NCBI RefSeq assembly: GCF_009363435.1 | Contig: NZ_CP045354.1 | Coordinates: 2,074,501 to 2,138,500 of the forward strand | Direction of reading: 5' to 3' | DNA length: 64,000 nt | Source: Labrenzia sp. THAF82 | GTDB taxonomy: Bacteria > Pseudomonadota > Alphaproteobacteria > Rhizobiales > Stappiaceae | Shown here: positions 43,907-52,719 of the stretch, piece by piece | Numbering within the stretch: the first letter of the stretch is position 1 | Layout: each line of letters begins with the position of its first letter | Translations under genes and position numbers: made by a program | Notes under the pieces: model-generated | Databases searched by the model: none | What the model saw: the letters and a program-made list of their open reading frames with translations, nothing else | What the model was told of the DNA's origin: nothing

Positions 43907-44515
43907 ATGCTGAAACTTTCTAGAAAACGGGACGTTTCTAACTCCTCGAATGCGCTTCTTTTTTGCCGAGAGTGGTTGAATGCCCCTTTGTTGGTCGGCG
44001 CGGTCGCACCTTCCAGTCTGGCCCTTGGTGCTGCAATAACCAAAGGAATTGACGTTACATCTGCACCCGTTATTGAGCTTGGGCCAGGGACGGGTGTGTT
44101 TACTTCAGCATTGCTTGCTTCCGGAATTCCGCAAGATCGCTTGGCACTGGTGGAAACAAGCGAAAAATTCAGCAGCATTTTGGCCGCCCGGTATCCCGGA
44201 GTAGCCATCATCAGATCGGATGCGGATCGACTTCGGCACATCACGCCATTCGGAGGCAACGGAGCAGGAGCGATCGTATGCGGGCTGCCGCTCATGTCCA
44301 TGACGCGCGCCAAAGTCATGCGAATTGTCAGCAACGGATTTTCAGCGTTGCGGCCGGGCGGGGTCTTTCGTCTCTTTTCCTATATGCCCGTGTGTCCCGT
44401 ATCGGGCAATACACTTGACCGTCTTGGCCTTGCCGCAAACAAGGAGGCGTTCGTCCCGGCAAATGTGCCGCCTGCTTGCGTTTATACGTTGCAGCGCAAA
44501 GACGAGCTCCTCTGA
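43907..44515 (+). CDS. PmtA-like phospholipid N-methyltransferase / class I SAM methyltransferase
   Basis: A 202-residue enzyme. It shows FCREWLNAPLLVGAVAPSS, the SAM loop VIELGPGTGVFTSALLASGI, IIRSDADRL, and VCGLPLMSM in the catalytic region, and ends with NVPPACVYTLQRK. This order matches the Sinorhizobium-type PmtA, which methylates phosphatidylethanolamine to phosphatidylcholine, and related COG3963 proteins. The homology is moderate; an rRNA-type or other small-molecule methyltransferase remains possible. The start ATG at 43907 has no strong ribosome site. Confidence 0.75.
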   Translation: MLKLSRKRDVSNSSNALLFCREWLNAPLLVGAVAPSSLALGAAITKGIDVTSAPVIELGPGTGVFTSALLASGIPQDRLALVETSEKFSSILAARYPGVAIIRSDADRLRHITPFGGNGAGAIVCGLPLMSMTRAKVMRIVSNGFSALRPGGVFRLFSYMPVCPVSGNTLDRLGLAANKEAFVPANVPPACVYTLQRKDELL

Positions 44516-44628
44516 GGATGGGGGCGAAAAAGCTTTGAGCCAAACAGGGAGTTGTTGAGACTGGTCACTGGCACGAAAACTGCTGTTCCAAGCAAATAGA
44601 CAAGCCTAGGAACAGGATCCGTCCCACT

Positions 44629-45627
44629 ATGAAACGCGATGCGAAAACGGTTGCACCGGAACAGAACACTTCCTATCGCAAAATTGTCGTCACGGGTGGG
44701 TTGGGCTTTGTCGGGGCCCGGGTGGTGTCTCAATTGGCATCAATGAATAATGTCGAAGAACTCGTGGTCTTTGACCGTGTGACCTATGCGGCGGATTTCC
44801 GGCGGCTCGGTTATCCCTTTTCGGGAAAAAATCTTCCAATTCTGCGCGGCGATATCCGCTCGACTTCGGACGTTTACAAGGCACTGGAGGGTAGTGACGC
44901 AGTCATTCACCTTGCTGCTGAAACGCATGTGCCTCGATCGATTGCAAATCCCGAACTCTTTTTCGACGTCAATCTAGTTGGAACAGAGACATTGTTGAAT
45001 GCGGCCTGCGATCTTGGGGTCAAAAAATTCATCCATGTCAGCACACATCAGGTCTATGGCTCGGGCAGGGATCTGGTCAGGGAAACCGCGCCACTTAGAC
45101 CCGAAACACCCTACGCAACGTCGAAGGCAATGGCTGAGGAAGCGGTTATGCTGGCAGCGCAAGCCGGGCTAACAGCAACAATCCTGCGGCCGGTCACGAC
45201 GGTTGGGGCAGGTCAGCATGCGGAAAAGAGAATTCCGCGCCTGGTGATAGAAGCCCTCAAACGGCAGCGGCTCTCACTTGAATCAGATGGCCGGACTGAA
45301 CGTTCCTACCTGCCTGTCAGTGATCTGTCGGATGCCATCTGTCAGGCTCTTGCTTGGCCATCTGCACAAAACCTTTCGGTCTATAATCTTGGCGGCGAAG
45401 AGCGTCTGTCCGACCTGCGGGTGGCAAAGAAAATATTTGACCTTGTGGGCACCCAAACAGGTTTGCGATTTGCGAAGGAACGGGGACACGGTGAAACGGC
45501 CGGTCGTTTGAATGACAAAGCCATCCGGGCGCTGGGATATCGGCAAAACGGCAGTTTTGATGATGAACTCAAGGCTCTTTGCGGCGCTTATCTTTCACGG
45601 GCAGACCGGCTGTTGCAGGCAAGCTGA
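44629..45627 (+). CDS. NAD-dependent epimerase/dehydratase
   Basis: A 332-residue extended short-chain dehydrogenase. The N-terminal NAD motif is VVTGGLGFVGARVVSQL, followed by HLAAETHVPRSIANPELFFD and the catalytic YATSKAMAEE (YxxxK) with STHQVYGSG. The order resembles dTDP-glucose 4,6-dehydratase or UDP-glucose 4-epimerase, so a sugar-nucleotide substrate is likely. No glycosyltransferase cluster is adjacent, and the specific sugar cannot be named. A bidirectional terminator follows. Confidence 0.88.
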   Translation: MKRDAKTVAPEQNTSYRKIVVTGGLGFVGARVVSQLASMNNVEELVVFDRVTYAADFRRLGYPFSGKNLPILRGDIRSTSDVYKALEGSDAVIHLAAETHVPRSIANPELFFDVNLVGTETLLNAACDLGVKKFIHVSTHQVYGSGRDLVRETAPLRPETPYATSKAMAEEAVMLAAQAGLTATILRPVTTVGAGQHAEKRIPRLVIEALKRQRLSLESDGRTERSYLPVSDLSDAICQALAWPSAQNLSVYNLGGEERLSDLRVAKKIFDLVGTQTGLRFAKERGHGETAGRLNDKAIRALGYRQNGSFDDELKALCGAYLSRADRLLQAS

Positions 45628-45660
45628 TTTCCCACTCGCCATCTCCTGCGAGCGCAAACG

Positions 45661-45697
45661 AAAGCGGCCTTGAACACTTCAAGACCGCTTTGATTTT
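45661..45697. terminator. Bidirectional terminator between convergent epimerase and coiled-coil genes
   Basis: A 14-bp stem (AAAGCGGCCTTGAA / TTCAAGACCGCTTT, one mismatch) with loop CAC lies 34 bp after the epimerase stop and 36 bp beyond the coiled-coil gene stop. GATTTT follows on the plus strand and the flanking A run gives T on the minus strand. Confidence 0.85.
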
Positions 45698-45726
45698 CAT
45701 ATAGTCGCTCTGATACTTTCGATGAT

Positions 45727-47220
45727 CTAGTCGCGGAGCTTGACGATCTTGTCGTTGCCACCGCCCGGTGTGTCATCATCGGGGTCGGTCAGGTCGCCAG
45801 CGGCGTCACTCGCATTGTCCAGATCCATTGGCTTCAGATCGTCTGAGGCCGGTTCGGTGATGCCGAGTTCTGCTGCCGGATCAAAGCCCTCTGTGATGCC
45901 GAGTTCTTCCGCCGGTCCTTTGCCCTCCATCGCCATCTGGTAGTTGGCGATCACGGATTTAAGCTGAACAATCTGTTCGTTGGCCGTATCCACCTGGATC
46001 TTGTAGCGCTGCAGGCGTTTGTTCTCTTCGACGAGATCTTCCAGATTGTCGGCGAATTTCTGGTTCTGATTCCGCTGGTGGTTCAGGTCCGTCAGCGCGG
46101 AATTGTAGCGCAGATTGAGTTCGCGCAGCTTCGCGGTGGTTGCCATCAGCTCGTTGCGGTCTTTTTCGTGGTTCTTCTGCGCACTGTCGAGCAGGTGTTC
46201 GATTTCCTGCATGCGCTTGAGAAGGTCACGGCTGCGGTCCTTCAGTTGGGTGTTCTCGCGTGCCATTTCCTGCAAGGACTGGGCGCCGATCCGTCGCTGA
46301 GACGACAGGTTCTCAATTTCAGCATTGAGGGCATAAACCTCGTTGTCGTGTTTGCGCTGTTCTTCCTCAAGCCGCGACTTGGCATAGACCAGTTCCTGAT
46401 TTGCGACGTCGAGATGAGATTTCAGGTCGATGTTGTCGTTGCGGAACTCAACAAGCTCACGCTTGGCCGATTCCAGTTCGCTTGAGGCCTGGTTGTTCTT
46501 GCGGATCTCGTCTTCCAGCAGCTTTGCGCTTTCAGACAGGTTCTGCTGCAGTTCCTTTTCGCGCAGTTTGAACGCTTCAAGATCGTTTCCAAGGCTTTCT
46601 GCGTGCTTTTCAAGCGTGTCGTGCTTGGCTTGAAGATCGTTAAGCTGACCCGACAGGTCTGCGACTTGCGCATTGGCGTCCACCAGCTTTGCGCTTTGCT
46701 GGCGATGGTCTTCATTGACCTTCTTGTTGTTGTCGCGAATGGACACAATATCATTGCGCGCGGTTTCCAGGGCCGTGCGGGTTTCTGTTGCGCGCTTCCG
46801 GAGAGAATGCACTTCCGCCTGGGCGTCTTCCAACTGCGTTGTCAGCGTCTTGATCTTGTGCTCGGCGTCCAGGAGATCGGTCGAGATCTTGGCGTTTTCG
46901 GACTTCAGTCGAACCTCGGTCTCAACGCTTGCGCGTGAGGCTTCCAGATATTCCGCCATCATACGGATCGAGGTCTGGCTTTCCGCCGCAAAGGCCGCCA
47001 TCTGATCGAAGGTCTGGTTAAGGCCGCCAACCCGCGACTTCAGACCGTCGAGCTGGTTCATTTTCTCCTGCATCTTGAGCGCAAAAGGTGAAAGCTGCTC
47101 AACATTGCCGCCTTGACCTGGAGCCGGTGTTGCCTCTTCTACCTGCTGGCTTGCTGTTGATGTCTCGACCCGCTGCTCCTGGTCACTCCCAGGGCGCGTG
47201 GTTTTCGAGAAAATGCCCAT
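45727..47220 (-). CDS. Long coiled-coil protein, crescentin-like filament candidate
   Basis: A 497-residue protein starting at the ATG at 47220 (MGIFSKTTRPGSDQEQRVET). After a disordered head of about 45 residues, residues about 50-425 are near-continuous heptad coiled coil with short breaks (for example LLDAEHKIKTLTTQLEDAQA). The tail is acidic and Pro/Gly-rich, with a repeated GITE segment, and ends KIVKLRD. There is no membrane helix, ATPase or other domain. The head-rod-tail layout and length match crescentin and rhizobial intermediate-filament-like proteins involved in cell shape; homology cannot be confirmed by eye. Confidence 0.75.
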   Translation of the reverse strand: MGIFSKTTRPGSDQEQRVETSTASQQVEEATPAPGQGGNVEQLSPFALKMQEKMNQLDGLKSRVGGLNQTFDQMAAFAAESQTSIRMMAEYLEASRASVETEVRLKSENAKISTDLLDAEHKIKTLTTQLEDAQAEVHSLRKRATETRTALETARNDIVSIRDNNKKVNEDHRQQSAKLVDANAQVADLSGQLNDLQAKHDTLEKHAESLGNDLEAFKLREKELQQNLSESAKLLEDEIRKNNQASSELESAKRELVEFRNDNIDLKSHLDVANQELVYAKSRLEEEQRKHDNEVYALNAEIENLSSQRRIGAQSLQEMARENTQLKDRSRDLLKRMQEIEHLLDSAQKNHEKDRNELMATTAKLRELNLRYNSALTDLNHQRNQNQKFADNLEDLVEENKRLQRYKIQVDTANEQIVQLKSVIANYQMAMEGKGPAEELGITEGFDPAAELGITEPASDDLKPMDLDNASDAAGDLTDPDDDTPGGGNDKIVKLRD

Positions 47221-47551
47221 TCCTGTCTCCTGACTTCCGCGCCGGCGCCGCACCGGCGAGATACGCAAACTTTAACTCTTTATTAACTCATTTGTCGTGG
47301 GCGTTTCAACGACTCACGAGCGCTGAACGCCACAATACCTTGCAAAGTGTTACCCCTAAAAGACAGATATCCCCGGCATTTTAACGGAGTTTACGTTTTG
47401 GTTAACAAATGGGTTGCTGCCGGCAGCGTCGAACCTGTCATGTTTACCAGTCATGGATCAGGGCGGGTCGACTGCTTTCGAAGGCAATTTTGTTGACGCG
47501 TCGCTTGTTGCATGGCGTCTTTTGGCGACCGTTTTTGGGGGAGTTAGACTG
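47221..47551. other. 331-bp divergent intergenic region
   Basis: It lies between the coiled-coil gene (minus) and the small secreted protein gene (plus). There is an AT-rich patch at 47270-47290 and again near 47390-47410, likely promoter material. No credible frame, repeat or RNA gene was found. Confidence 0.45.
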
Positions 47552-47935
47552 ATGACCCGATTGCTGAACCGAGTTTTCCTTGCTGTTGCTATTTCCTGTG
47601 CAGGGGCGTTGCCGGGGGTGCCCGCTGCCGCATATCAGCAGCTCCTGACATACCGGATCGCCGGACAGGACATTCTGGCGATCACGGCAGGCGACCATGT
47701 CGACGAAGACCCCTGGGCACTTGCGTTGACTGTCGTTCCTTCCGGAGGCATGGGCAATGAGATCATCATCGAGTCCGATGGCGGCCTCGACGAGTGCAAG
47801 CAGCAGCTTGAGTATGTGAAAGGGTCAAAAAGCGACTACATCGAGATTGTCATCGACATGAATGCTTCCACCATGAACGGTGTTCTGGTGATCCAATGTG
47901 CAACCTTTCAAGGTCTCTTCACGTCGGGACAATGA
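47552..47935 (+). CDS. Small secreted protein of unknown function
   Basis: A 127-residue protein. The ATG at 47552, preceded by GGGGGAG, starts a signal peptide (RVFLAVAISCAGALPGVPAA). The mature part begins YQQLLTYRIAGQDILAITAG, contains two cysteines (GGLDECKQQLEY and VIQCATFQGLF) that could form a disulfide, and is acidic. I do not recognise the family. It converges on the DUF1176 gene and shares no operon. The longer frame to 47414 lacks any signal. Confidence 0.65.
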   Translation: MTRLLNRVFLAVAISCAGALPGVPAAAYQQLLTYRIAGQDILAITAGDHVDEDPWALALTVVPSGGMGNEIIIESDGGLDECKQQLEYVKGSKSDYIEIVIDMNASTMNGVLVIQCATFQGLFTSGQ

Positions 47936-47994
47936 GACCGCAGCCCATTGCAGCCTCCAGAATGGTTCCCAATAGCTGACGCTCAGGTTGCCTC

Positions 47995-49209
47995 CTAGCC
48001 ACCCATTTCGTCGATCGTCCAGCTAAGCGGCCAGCCTTCCGGGGGGCCCGTGACGCCGTCGCAATTGGATTTTTCCTGATATTCCATCAGCGTGAAGTTG
48101 CCCGACTCGGCTTCCATCTCATGGCGCTCGAACGCGCCGCAATCATAGTTTGGCGAATAATATGTGGTGCCTGTCACCTGGCCGCTATCCGGGTCAAAGA
48201 ACAGGTTGTTGACGAGCGCATGATTGGGCTGGTTGAAGTCCGGCGGTGTCTCGAATTCCTTAAGCTCGTCAAGAGACGGGTTAAAGGGAATGTGGACCAT
48301 CATGTAGAAGGGCACATTGGCATCGGCCATGGTGCAGGGGACAACCCAGGTTTCGACATCGCCCTCGGCGTAGTATTGCGCACCGAAGGCCGGCACGGTT
48401 TCTTCAAGCGCGCAGTCTAGTACCCTATAACCGGTCATCTGGACCGAATCCGGCACTTCACTCAGGCTATACACCTGACCGACAGGTCCGCTCAGGCCCG
48501 CAGTTTGATCCTGCGATGGCATCACCGGAGGCGGCAGGTCGTTGGCAGGGGCAGCAGACGCTGCGTCCGATGACGAGGCCGTGTCTGTTGCCGCGGCAGC
48601 ATTGTCGCGGGCAACAGGCTGGCTCGCGGTCGAAGGCGCCGCTGCGATACCGGTGGCTTTGTCCGACGACAGGCCACCCCGGGCAACTATGGCGTCCAGA
48701 CGGCCGATACGGCCCTGAACCTCATCCATTTTCAGGAGGGAATGAGTGATGCCATTCATCGACACCCAATAGGTGAGTGTTCCGGTGGATCCGCCGAATT
48801 CGATCTGGACGGCAGCATCTTCACCCATTCGCAGTTTCTCGATGAGGTCCCGATCGGATGCGCCGCCAAAGGTCATTTCATTGCCCTTGTAGACTTTGTC
48901 GACCTTGCCGAAATAGCCGTAATTGTCTTCTTCAAGGCTTTCGATCTCGATGCGCGCCGGCAGGCCGACCTGCAGCTCCGTCGTCGGATCAAAGGTGACA
49001 TAGACCTGGCTGGCGGGTTTTGCACCGCGCTCGATCTTCAGGCGGAACGCTTCGCCATTCGAACTCTCGCCGCTGGTAACGGCAATGCAGTAAGTGTTCT
49101 CATCGCAGGAAACCGACCACGTGCCGAAGTCGGTTTTGGCCAACTCCGCAGAGGCGCTGCTCACGCCCATGAGCAATACACTCAGAGAAAGAAAAATTCG
49201 ATACGCCAT
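47995..49209 (-). CDS. Exported DUF1176-like protein, second copy
   Basis: A 404-residue protein with a signal peptide (MAYRIFLSLSVLLMGVSSAS). The N-terminal domain (FGTWSVSCDENTYCIAVTSG) resembles invasion-associated locus B proteins. A linker at about 190-245 is rich in Ala, Ser and Asp. The C-terminal domain carries YDCGAFERHEMEAESGNFTL and KSNCDGVTG. The whole layout parallels the protein at 28584-29681, so they are probable paralogues. Function unknown; periplasmic location is likely. Confidence 0.75.
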   Translation of the reverse strand: MAYRIFLSLSVLLMGVSSASAELAKTDFGTWSVSCDENTYCIAVTSGESSNGEAFRLKIERGAKPASQVYVTFDPTTELQVGLPARIEIESLEEDNYGYFGKVDKVYKGNEMTFGGASDRDLIEKLRMGEDAAVQIEFGGSTGTLTYWVSMNGITHSLLKMDEVQGRIGRLDAIVARGGLSSDKATGIAAAPSTASQPVARDNAAAATDTASSSDAASAAPANDLPPPVMPSQDQTAGLSGPVGQVYSLSEVPDSVQMTGYRVLDCALEETVPAFGAQYYAEGDVETWVVPCTMADANVPFYMMVHIPFNPSLDELKEFETPPDFNQPNHALVNNLFFDPDSGQVTGTTYYSPNYDCGAFERHEMEAESGNFTLMEYQEKSNCDGVTGPPEGWPLSWTIDEMGG

Positions 49210-49441
49210 GTCAGCCCCCTCTGACCCAGATCATGCCTTGAAGATGACGACGTTGCGTGCGTTGTCAATCGATCATTCGGTCTGCCGCGTGTGGGAAAAC
49301 CACTCGACAACCAATGCGGCTCGCGGTTCTTGGGGTGTGCAACCAATTTTCCGATGTTTCGTGTATCAGGGACTGTATCGTCATTGGGAGCCTTACATTT
49401 TTTGCGGCCGGTCCTATGTCTTCGCCGATGGAGCGCGCAAA

Positions 49442-50755
49442 ATGATCCAAACCCCTGCCGGTGAGTTGCCAGACACTTCCCGTCTTTTGCGGGCCGAGCA
49501 GCGTGGTCTGAGGCTTGCCATCATTTGCCGGACGCTTGTCGTCGGCGCAGCGTTCCTGTGGGTAGGTTCTTCCTGGGTTGCCTTCGGCTTTTATCCCAAT
49601 CCGCTGGTCTTCGGTGTGCTGGGTGCATTCACCGCCGTCGGCATCGCGCATGCCGCAGTGATAGGAACGCGCTTCGACCGCTGGTGGATGAAATTCGCGA
49701 TCTACACGGTCGACATTCTCGGGATATGTGCCGTCTTTGCATTTTTGCCCCTGGTCCAGGGAGAGGCGGTGCCGCAAATCCTCGCCTTCAGGGCCTACGG
49801 CATCTACTACCTGTTTCCGCTTGTTGCCATGGCGACACTGTCCTTGTCACCGAGACTGGTTCTCTGGTCCGGCGGTGTTGCGGTGGCCGGTTGGTTCGCA
49901 GCTTTTTTTGTCGCGATCTCGGACTTGGAAACCACGCTTTCCTGGTCGGACCTGACCCCCGGGGCTTCCAGGGCAGACTATGAGGCGCTGTTTCTGTCTG
50001 CCAATTTCATCGGGCGCGGCAACCGGATCGAAGAGACCGGTTTCCTGATGATTGCAACGCTCATCCTGGCGCTTGCCGTGCTGCGTGCCCGCCGGGTTTT
50101 CATGGCTCAGGTCGCTGCCCAGGCAGAGCGCGAGCAGATTGCGGCGACACTCGGTCGTTATGTGCCTGAAGCCATTGCCCGTCGTTTGATCGACGATCCG
50201 TCCGCACTTGTCCCGCAAGAACGTCATGCGGCAATCCTTGTCATGGATATTGCGGGCTTTACGGCCTATTCGGCTGGTCGCATGCCGACCGAAGTGATTG
50301 AAAACCTGAACGACTTCCTGTCCGGCTGTGCAGAAGAGGTCAGTCGGCACGATGGGGTCGTCATTCAGTTCACCGGTGACGGACTGATGGCCTCCTTCGG
50401 TACGCCGATTGACAGCGCGCACCCGGAGCAGGCTGCGGTTGCCGCCAGCAACGCGCTGATCGCTGAAGCGGGCGAGGCCGGTTTTTCAATCCGCATCGGA
50501 CTGGCAGCTGGTCAAGTTGCTGCTGGCAGCATCGGTTCATCAGATCGGCAGGCCTTTACTGTCTACGGTGACACGGTCAACCGCGCTGCCCGCCTGGAAG
50601 CACAGGCCAAGGTTCTCGGGCGGTCTGTCCTCATGGATGCCAACGTTGCCGACCGGCTCTCAAAGGACGACCTTGTTTCACTCGGGCCCCAGCACCTGCG
50701 CGGACTTGCCGATCCAATTCCGGTTTTCGCACTGCCTATGCAGATGCCAGATTAA
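49442..50755 (+). CDS. Membrane class III adenylate/guanylate cyclase
   Basis: A 437-residue protein; I take the ATG at 49442 because upstream frame sequence has no signal or membrane pattern. The N-terminal 220 residues contain about six membrane helices in a 2+2+2 arrangement. A short linker (ATLGRYVPEAIARRLI) leads to the catalytic domain at about 260-400 with metal-binding Asp269 (LVMDIAGFTAYS) and Asp313 (IQFTGDGLMASFGTP), and VYGDTVNRAARLEAQAKVLG supplying the Asn/Arg transition-state residues. This is a complete homodimeric cyclase. The base preference cannot be called. A caspase-like gene follows 129 bp later. Confidence 0.92.
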   Translation: MIQTPAGELPDTSRLLRAEQRGLRLAIICRTLVVGAAFLWVGSSWVAFGFYPNPLVFGVLGAFTAVGIAHAAVIGTRFDRWWMKFAIYTVDILGICAVFAFLPLVQGEAVPQILAFRAYGIYYLFPLVAMATLSLSPRLVLWSGGVAVAGWFAAFFVAISDLETTLSWSDLTPGASRADYEALFLSANFIGRGNRIEETGFLMIATLILALAVLRARRVFMAQVAAQAEREQIAATLGRYVPEAIARRLIDDPSALVPQERHAAILVMDIAGFTAYSAGRMPTEVIENLNDFLSGCAEEVSRHDGVVIQFTGDGLMASFGTPIDSAHPEQAAVAASNALIAEAGEAGFSIRIGLAAGQVAAGSIGSSDRQAFTVYGDTVNRAARLEAQAKVLGRSVLMDANVADRLSKDDLVSLGPQHLRGLADPIPVFALPMQMPD

Positions 50756-50884
50756 ATTCCGCAGCGTCAATATGTGCAACGAACCGGCCAGGGCTGGTAT
50801 AGTCCGCAAGCGTATGTGCGTTCGGAATTTGAGGAGCCTGTAGGCAACATGCTGGTCCGGCCATACCGATGGGGGAAGCAATTG

Positions 50885-52033
50885 ATGAGAAAAGCCGCCG
50901 CAGCACTTGTCGGAACTGTTCTGTTTCTGCTGCCATTTTCGGCTGTGGCAGATGGCAAACTGGCTCTGATCATCGGCAACGCCGCCTATGACAATGTCTT
51001 GCCGCTGGACAATCCGCCGCGTGATGCAGATCTTGCATCCAGAACCTTTGCCGCGCTCGGGTTCGAAACCCGACTGGTGCTCAATGCCGATGCCTCGGAG
51101 ATGCGAACAGCACTTGCCGCGTTCCGGCAGGATGCTGTCGATGTCGATGTAGCGGCCATCTTCTTTGCCGGTCACGGCGTTCAGGCAGACAACGTCAATT
51201 ATCTGCTCGCGACTGATACCGGCGCTGCCACGCGCGCTGTCTTTGAGGAAACCGCCGTCAGGATGGAAGAGTTTCTAGAAGCGCTAGGGGCATCGTCCGG
51301 TGTCAAACTGCTGATCGTGGACGCCTGTCGGGACAATCCCTTTGCCGCAACACGGTCCCTGGAAAAACTCTTCAATCCGGACGCTTCCGGTCTGTCCAGG
51401 GTCAATCATCAGCTCTCCGACCTGATGGTGATCTACTCCGCCCAACCCAACCATCTGGCCTATGACGGCGATGGGCAGAACAGCCCGTTCATGGAAGCCT
51501 TCTCTTCTGTTCTGACGGCACAGGAAGAAGTAAAGCTGACCGAAGCCTTGATCGACATCACCAATTTTGTGCGCACGCGAACCGGTGACAAGCAGCTGCC
51601 CTATACCGAAGGCACGCTGTCGGTTCATCTGCAGTTGACCCTCGAGCGCCCGCTGCAAACGGCGATGCCCGTGGACGAGGGGTCCTGCCCCGCAGACGGA
51701 GAGATCCTCTCGCTCGAGGCGCCGGACCGCTACCTGGAATATGACCATGACCTGCAAGCCCTGTTGCTGACTGACCGCGGCAACACGTTTCTGGAAGTCT
51801 GTGTTCTGAACGGTGCGCTTCTGGTGTCCGGCGGCTTTGGCCAGACCTACTCCCCGGCAGACCTTCGAAATCCCGACGACGGAGGCGCCGGTTACTATTT
51901 CAAGACCGGTGGCGGTCACGACGCGCATTTGTGGTTCTACGCCGACCCGGCAAACCCCGATGCGACTGTCGAGATCGGTCTCTACGTTAACGGCAAGGAA
52001 CGGTCGTGGATCACGACCGGGTGGGCACTGTAA
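50885..52033 (+). CDS. Exported caspase-like (peptidase C14) protein
   Basis: A 382-residue protein. The start at 50885 gives a signal peptide (AAAALVGTVLFLLPFSAVAD). The caspase fold follows: KLALIIGNAAYDNVLPLDNP, the catalytic His97 (FFAGHGVQAD) and catalytic Cys148 (LLIVDACRDNPF), both present. After about 240 the protein has a separate domain (SCPADGEILSLEAPDRYLEY) ending in WITTGWAL that I do not recognise. Metacaspase-like proteins usually cleave after basic residues. It is on the same strand as the cyclase and may share its transcript. Confidence 0.9.
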   Translation: MRKAAAALVGTVLFLLPFSAVADGKLALIIGNAAYDNVLPLDNPPRDADLASRTFAALGFETRLVLNADASEMRTALAAFRQDAVDVDVAAIFFAGHGVQADNVNYLLATDTGAATRAVFEETAVRMEEFLEALGASSGVKLLIVDACRDNPFAATRSLEKLFNPDASGLSRVNHQLSDLMVIYSAQPNHLAYDGDGQNSPFMEAFSSVLTAQEEVKLTEALIDITNFVRTRTGDKQLPYTEGTLSVHLQLTLERPLQTAMPVDEGSCPADGEILSLEAPDRYLEYDHDLQALLLTDRGNTFLEVCVLNGALLVSGGFGQTYSPADLRNPDDGGAGYYFKTGGGHDAHLWFYADPANPDATVEIGLYVNGKERSWITTGWAL

Positions 52034-52089
52034 GAGGTCGGTGGAACCGTTGCGTCCTTAGCCGACCACGTTTAGGAAACGACAGGTTG

Positions 52090-52118
52090 ATTGGATCCCC
52101 GGTCAAGTCGGGGATGAC
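52090..52118 (+). repeat. 29-bp palindromic repeat, copy 1
   Basis: ATTGGATCCCCG, then GTCAAGT, then CGGGGATGAC. The inner CCCCG/CGGGG forms a hairpin. One mismatch to copy 2 (read on the opposite strand) and two to copy 3. It lies 57 bp after the caspase-like gene and may also act as its transcript end. Confidence 0.85.
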
Positions 52119-52333
52119 GCTGAAGGCAGGGCAAATTTTTGCGTCAGACAATGGGTCTCGCTTACGTCGCGATCCGTGGTTCAATCATTTCCAGAACATT
52201 TGGCAGATGCAACGTTTTGCCGAACTATTACCGTTTAGCTGAGGATCAAGTTCTCGCAAGATTTAAAGCGTTTACCGGTTCAGCAACGTGACACCGCTAA
52301 GCTATAAGCTCGGTAGCCCCTCAGACATCAGCA

Positions 52334-52362
52334 GTCATCCCCGACTTGATCGGGGATCCAAT
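52334..52362 (-). repeat. 29-bp palindromic repeat, copy 2 (inverted), left of the GIY-YIG gene
   Basis: The reverse complement reads ATTGGATCCCCGATCAAGTC then GGGGATGAC. It ends 24 bp before the stop codon of the GIY-YIG gene and is in opposite orientation to copies 1 and 3. Confidence 0.88.
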
Positions 52363-52385
52363 CCCCTTATCAGCCAGACCGGTTC

Positions 52386-52673
52386 CTAACGGTTTAGCTC
52401 CTCATAAAGGTCTCGCCAGTCCGGATTGAACTCTTCGATCGCCTGGATTTTCCATTCACGTGGCCAGCGCTTTAGCCGTTTTTCTCGTGTAATGGCCGTG
52501 TTCGGGTCATCGAAGACTTCGTAGTAGACCAGCCTTGTCACACCATAGCGTCGAGTGAACTTGCTGCCGATCTTCTGACGATGCTCATGGATCCGTCGCC
52601 CAAGGTCATTTGTGATGCCAGTGTAAAGTGTTCCGCGCTGTCGGCTTGCCAGAACATAGACGAAGAAGGCCAT
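52386..52673 (-). CDS. GIY-YIG nuclease-domain protein (COG2827/YhbQ-like)
   Basis: A 95-residue protein that is essentially one GIY-YIG domain. It starts VYVLASRQRGTLYTGITNDL, where the GIY is VYV and the YIG is YTG; it has the catalytic Arg region (LGRRIHEHRQKIG), a tyrosine pair (RLVYYEVFDD), and the Glu in AITREKRLKRWPREWK that binds the metal. These small proteins are common in alphaproteobacteria and their function is debated (DNA nicking or processing). The gene is bracketed by two inverted 29-bp repeats, 24 bp from its stop and 18 bp from its start. It sits between the caspase-like gene and uvrB. Confidence 0.92.
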   Translation of the reverse strand: MAFFVYVLASRQRGTLYTGITNDLGRRIHEHRQKIGSKFTRRYGVTRLVYYEVFDDPNTAITREKRLKRWPREWKIQAIEEFNPDWRDLYEELNR

Positions 52674-52690
52674 GCCGTTATGTGACGTGG

Positions 52691-52719
52691 ATTGGATCCT
52701 CGATCAAGTCGGGGATGAC
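52691..52719 (+). repeat. 29-bp palindromic repeat, copy 3, right of the GIY-YIG gene
   Basis: ATTGGATCCTCG, then ATCAAGT, then CGGGGATGAC. One mismatch to copy 2 when reverse-complemented. It starts 18 bp upstream of the GIY-YIG start codon, so copies 2 and 3 form terminal inverted repeats around the gene. A degenerate relative (GTCACCCCGAACATGATCCA) lies at 52754. Confidence 0.88.

Noticed and set aside
49442-52033. Cyclase plus caspase as a CBASS/Pycsar-type antiviral system
   Set aside because: The cyclase is a membrane class III enzyme of common type and the caspase carries an export signal, so it would not meet the cytoplasmic nucleotide; no defence gene is nearby.
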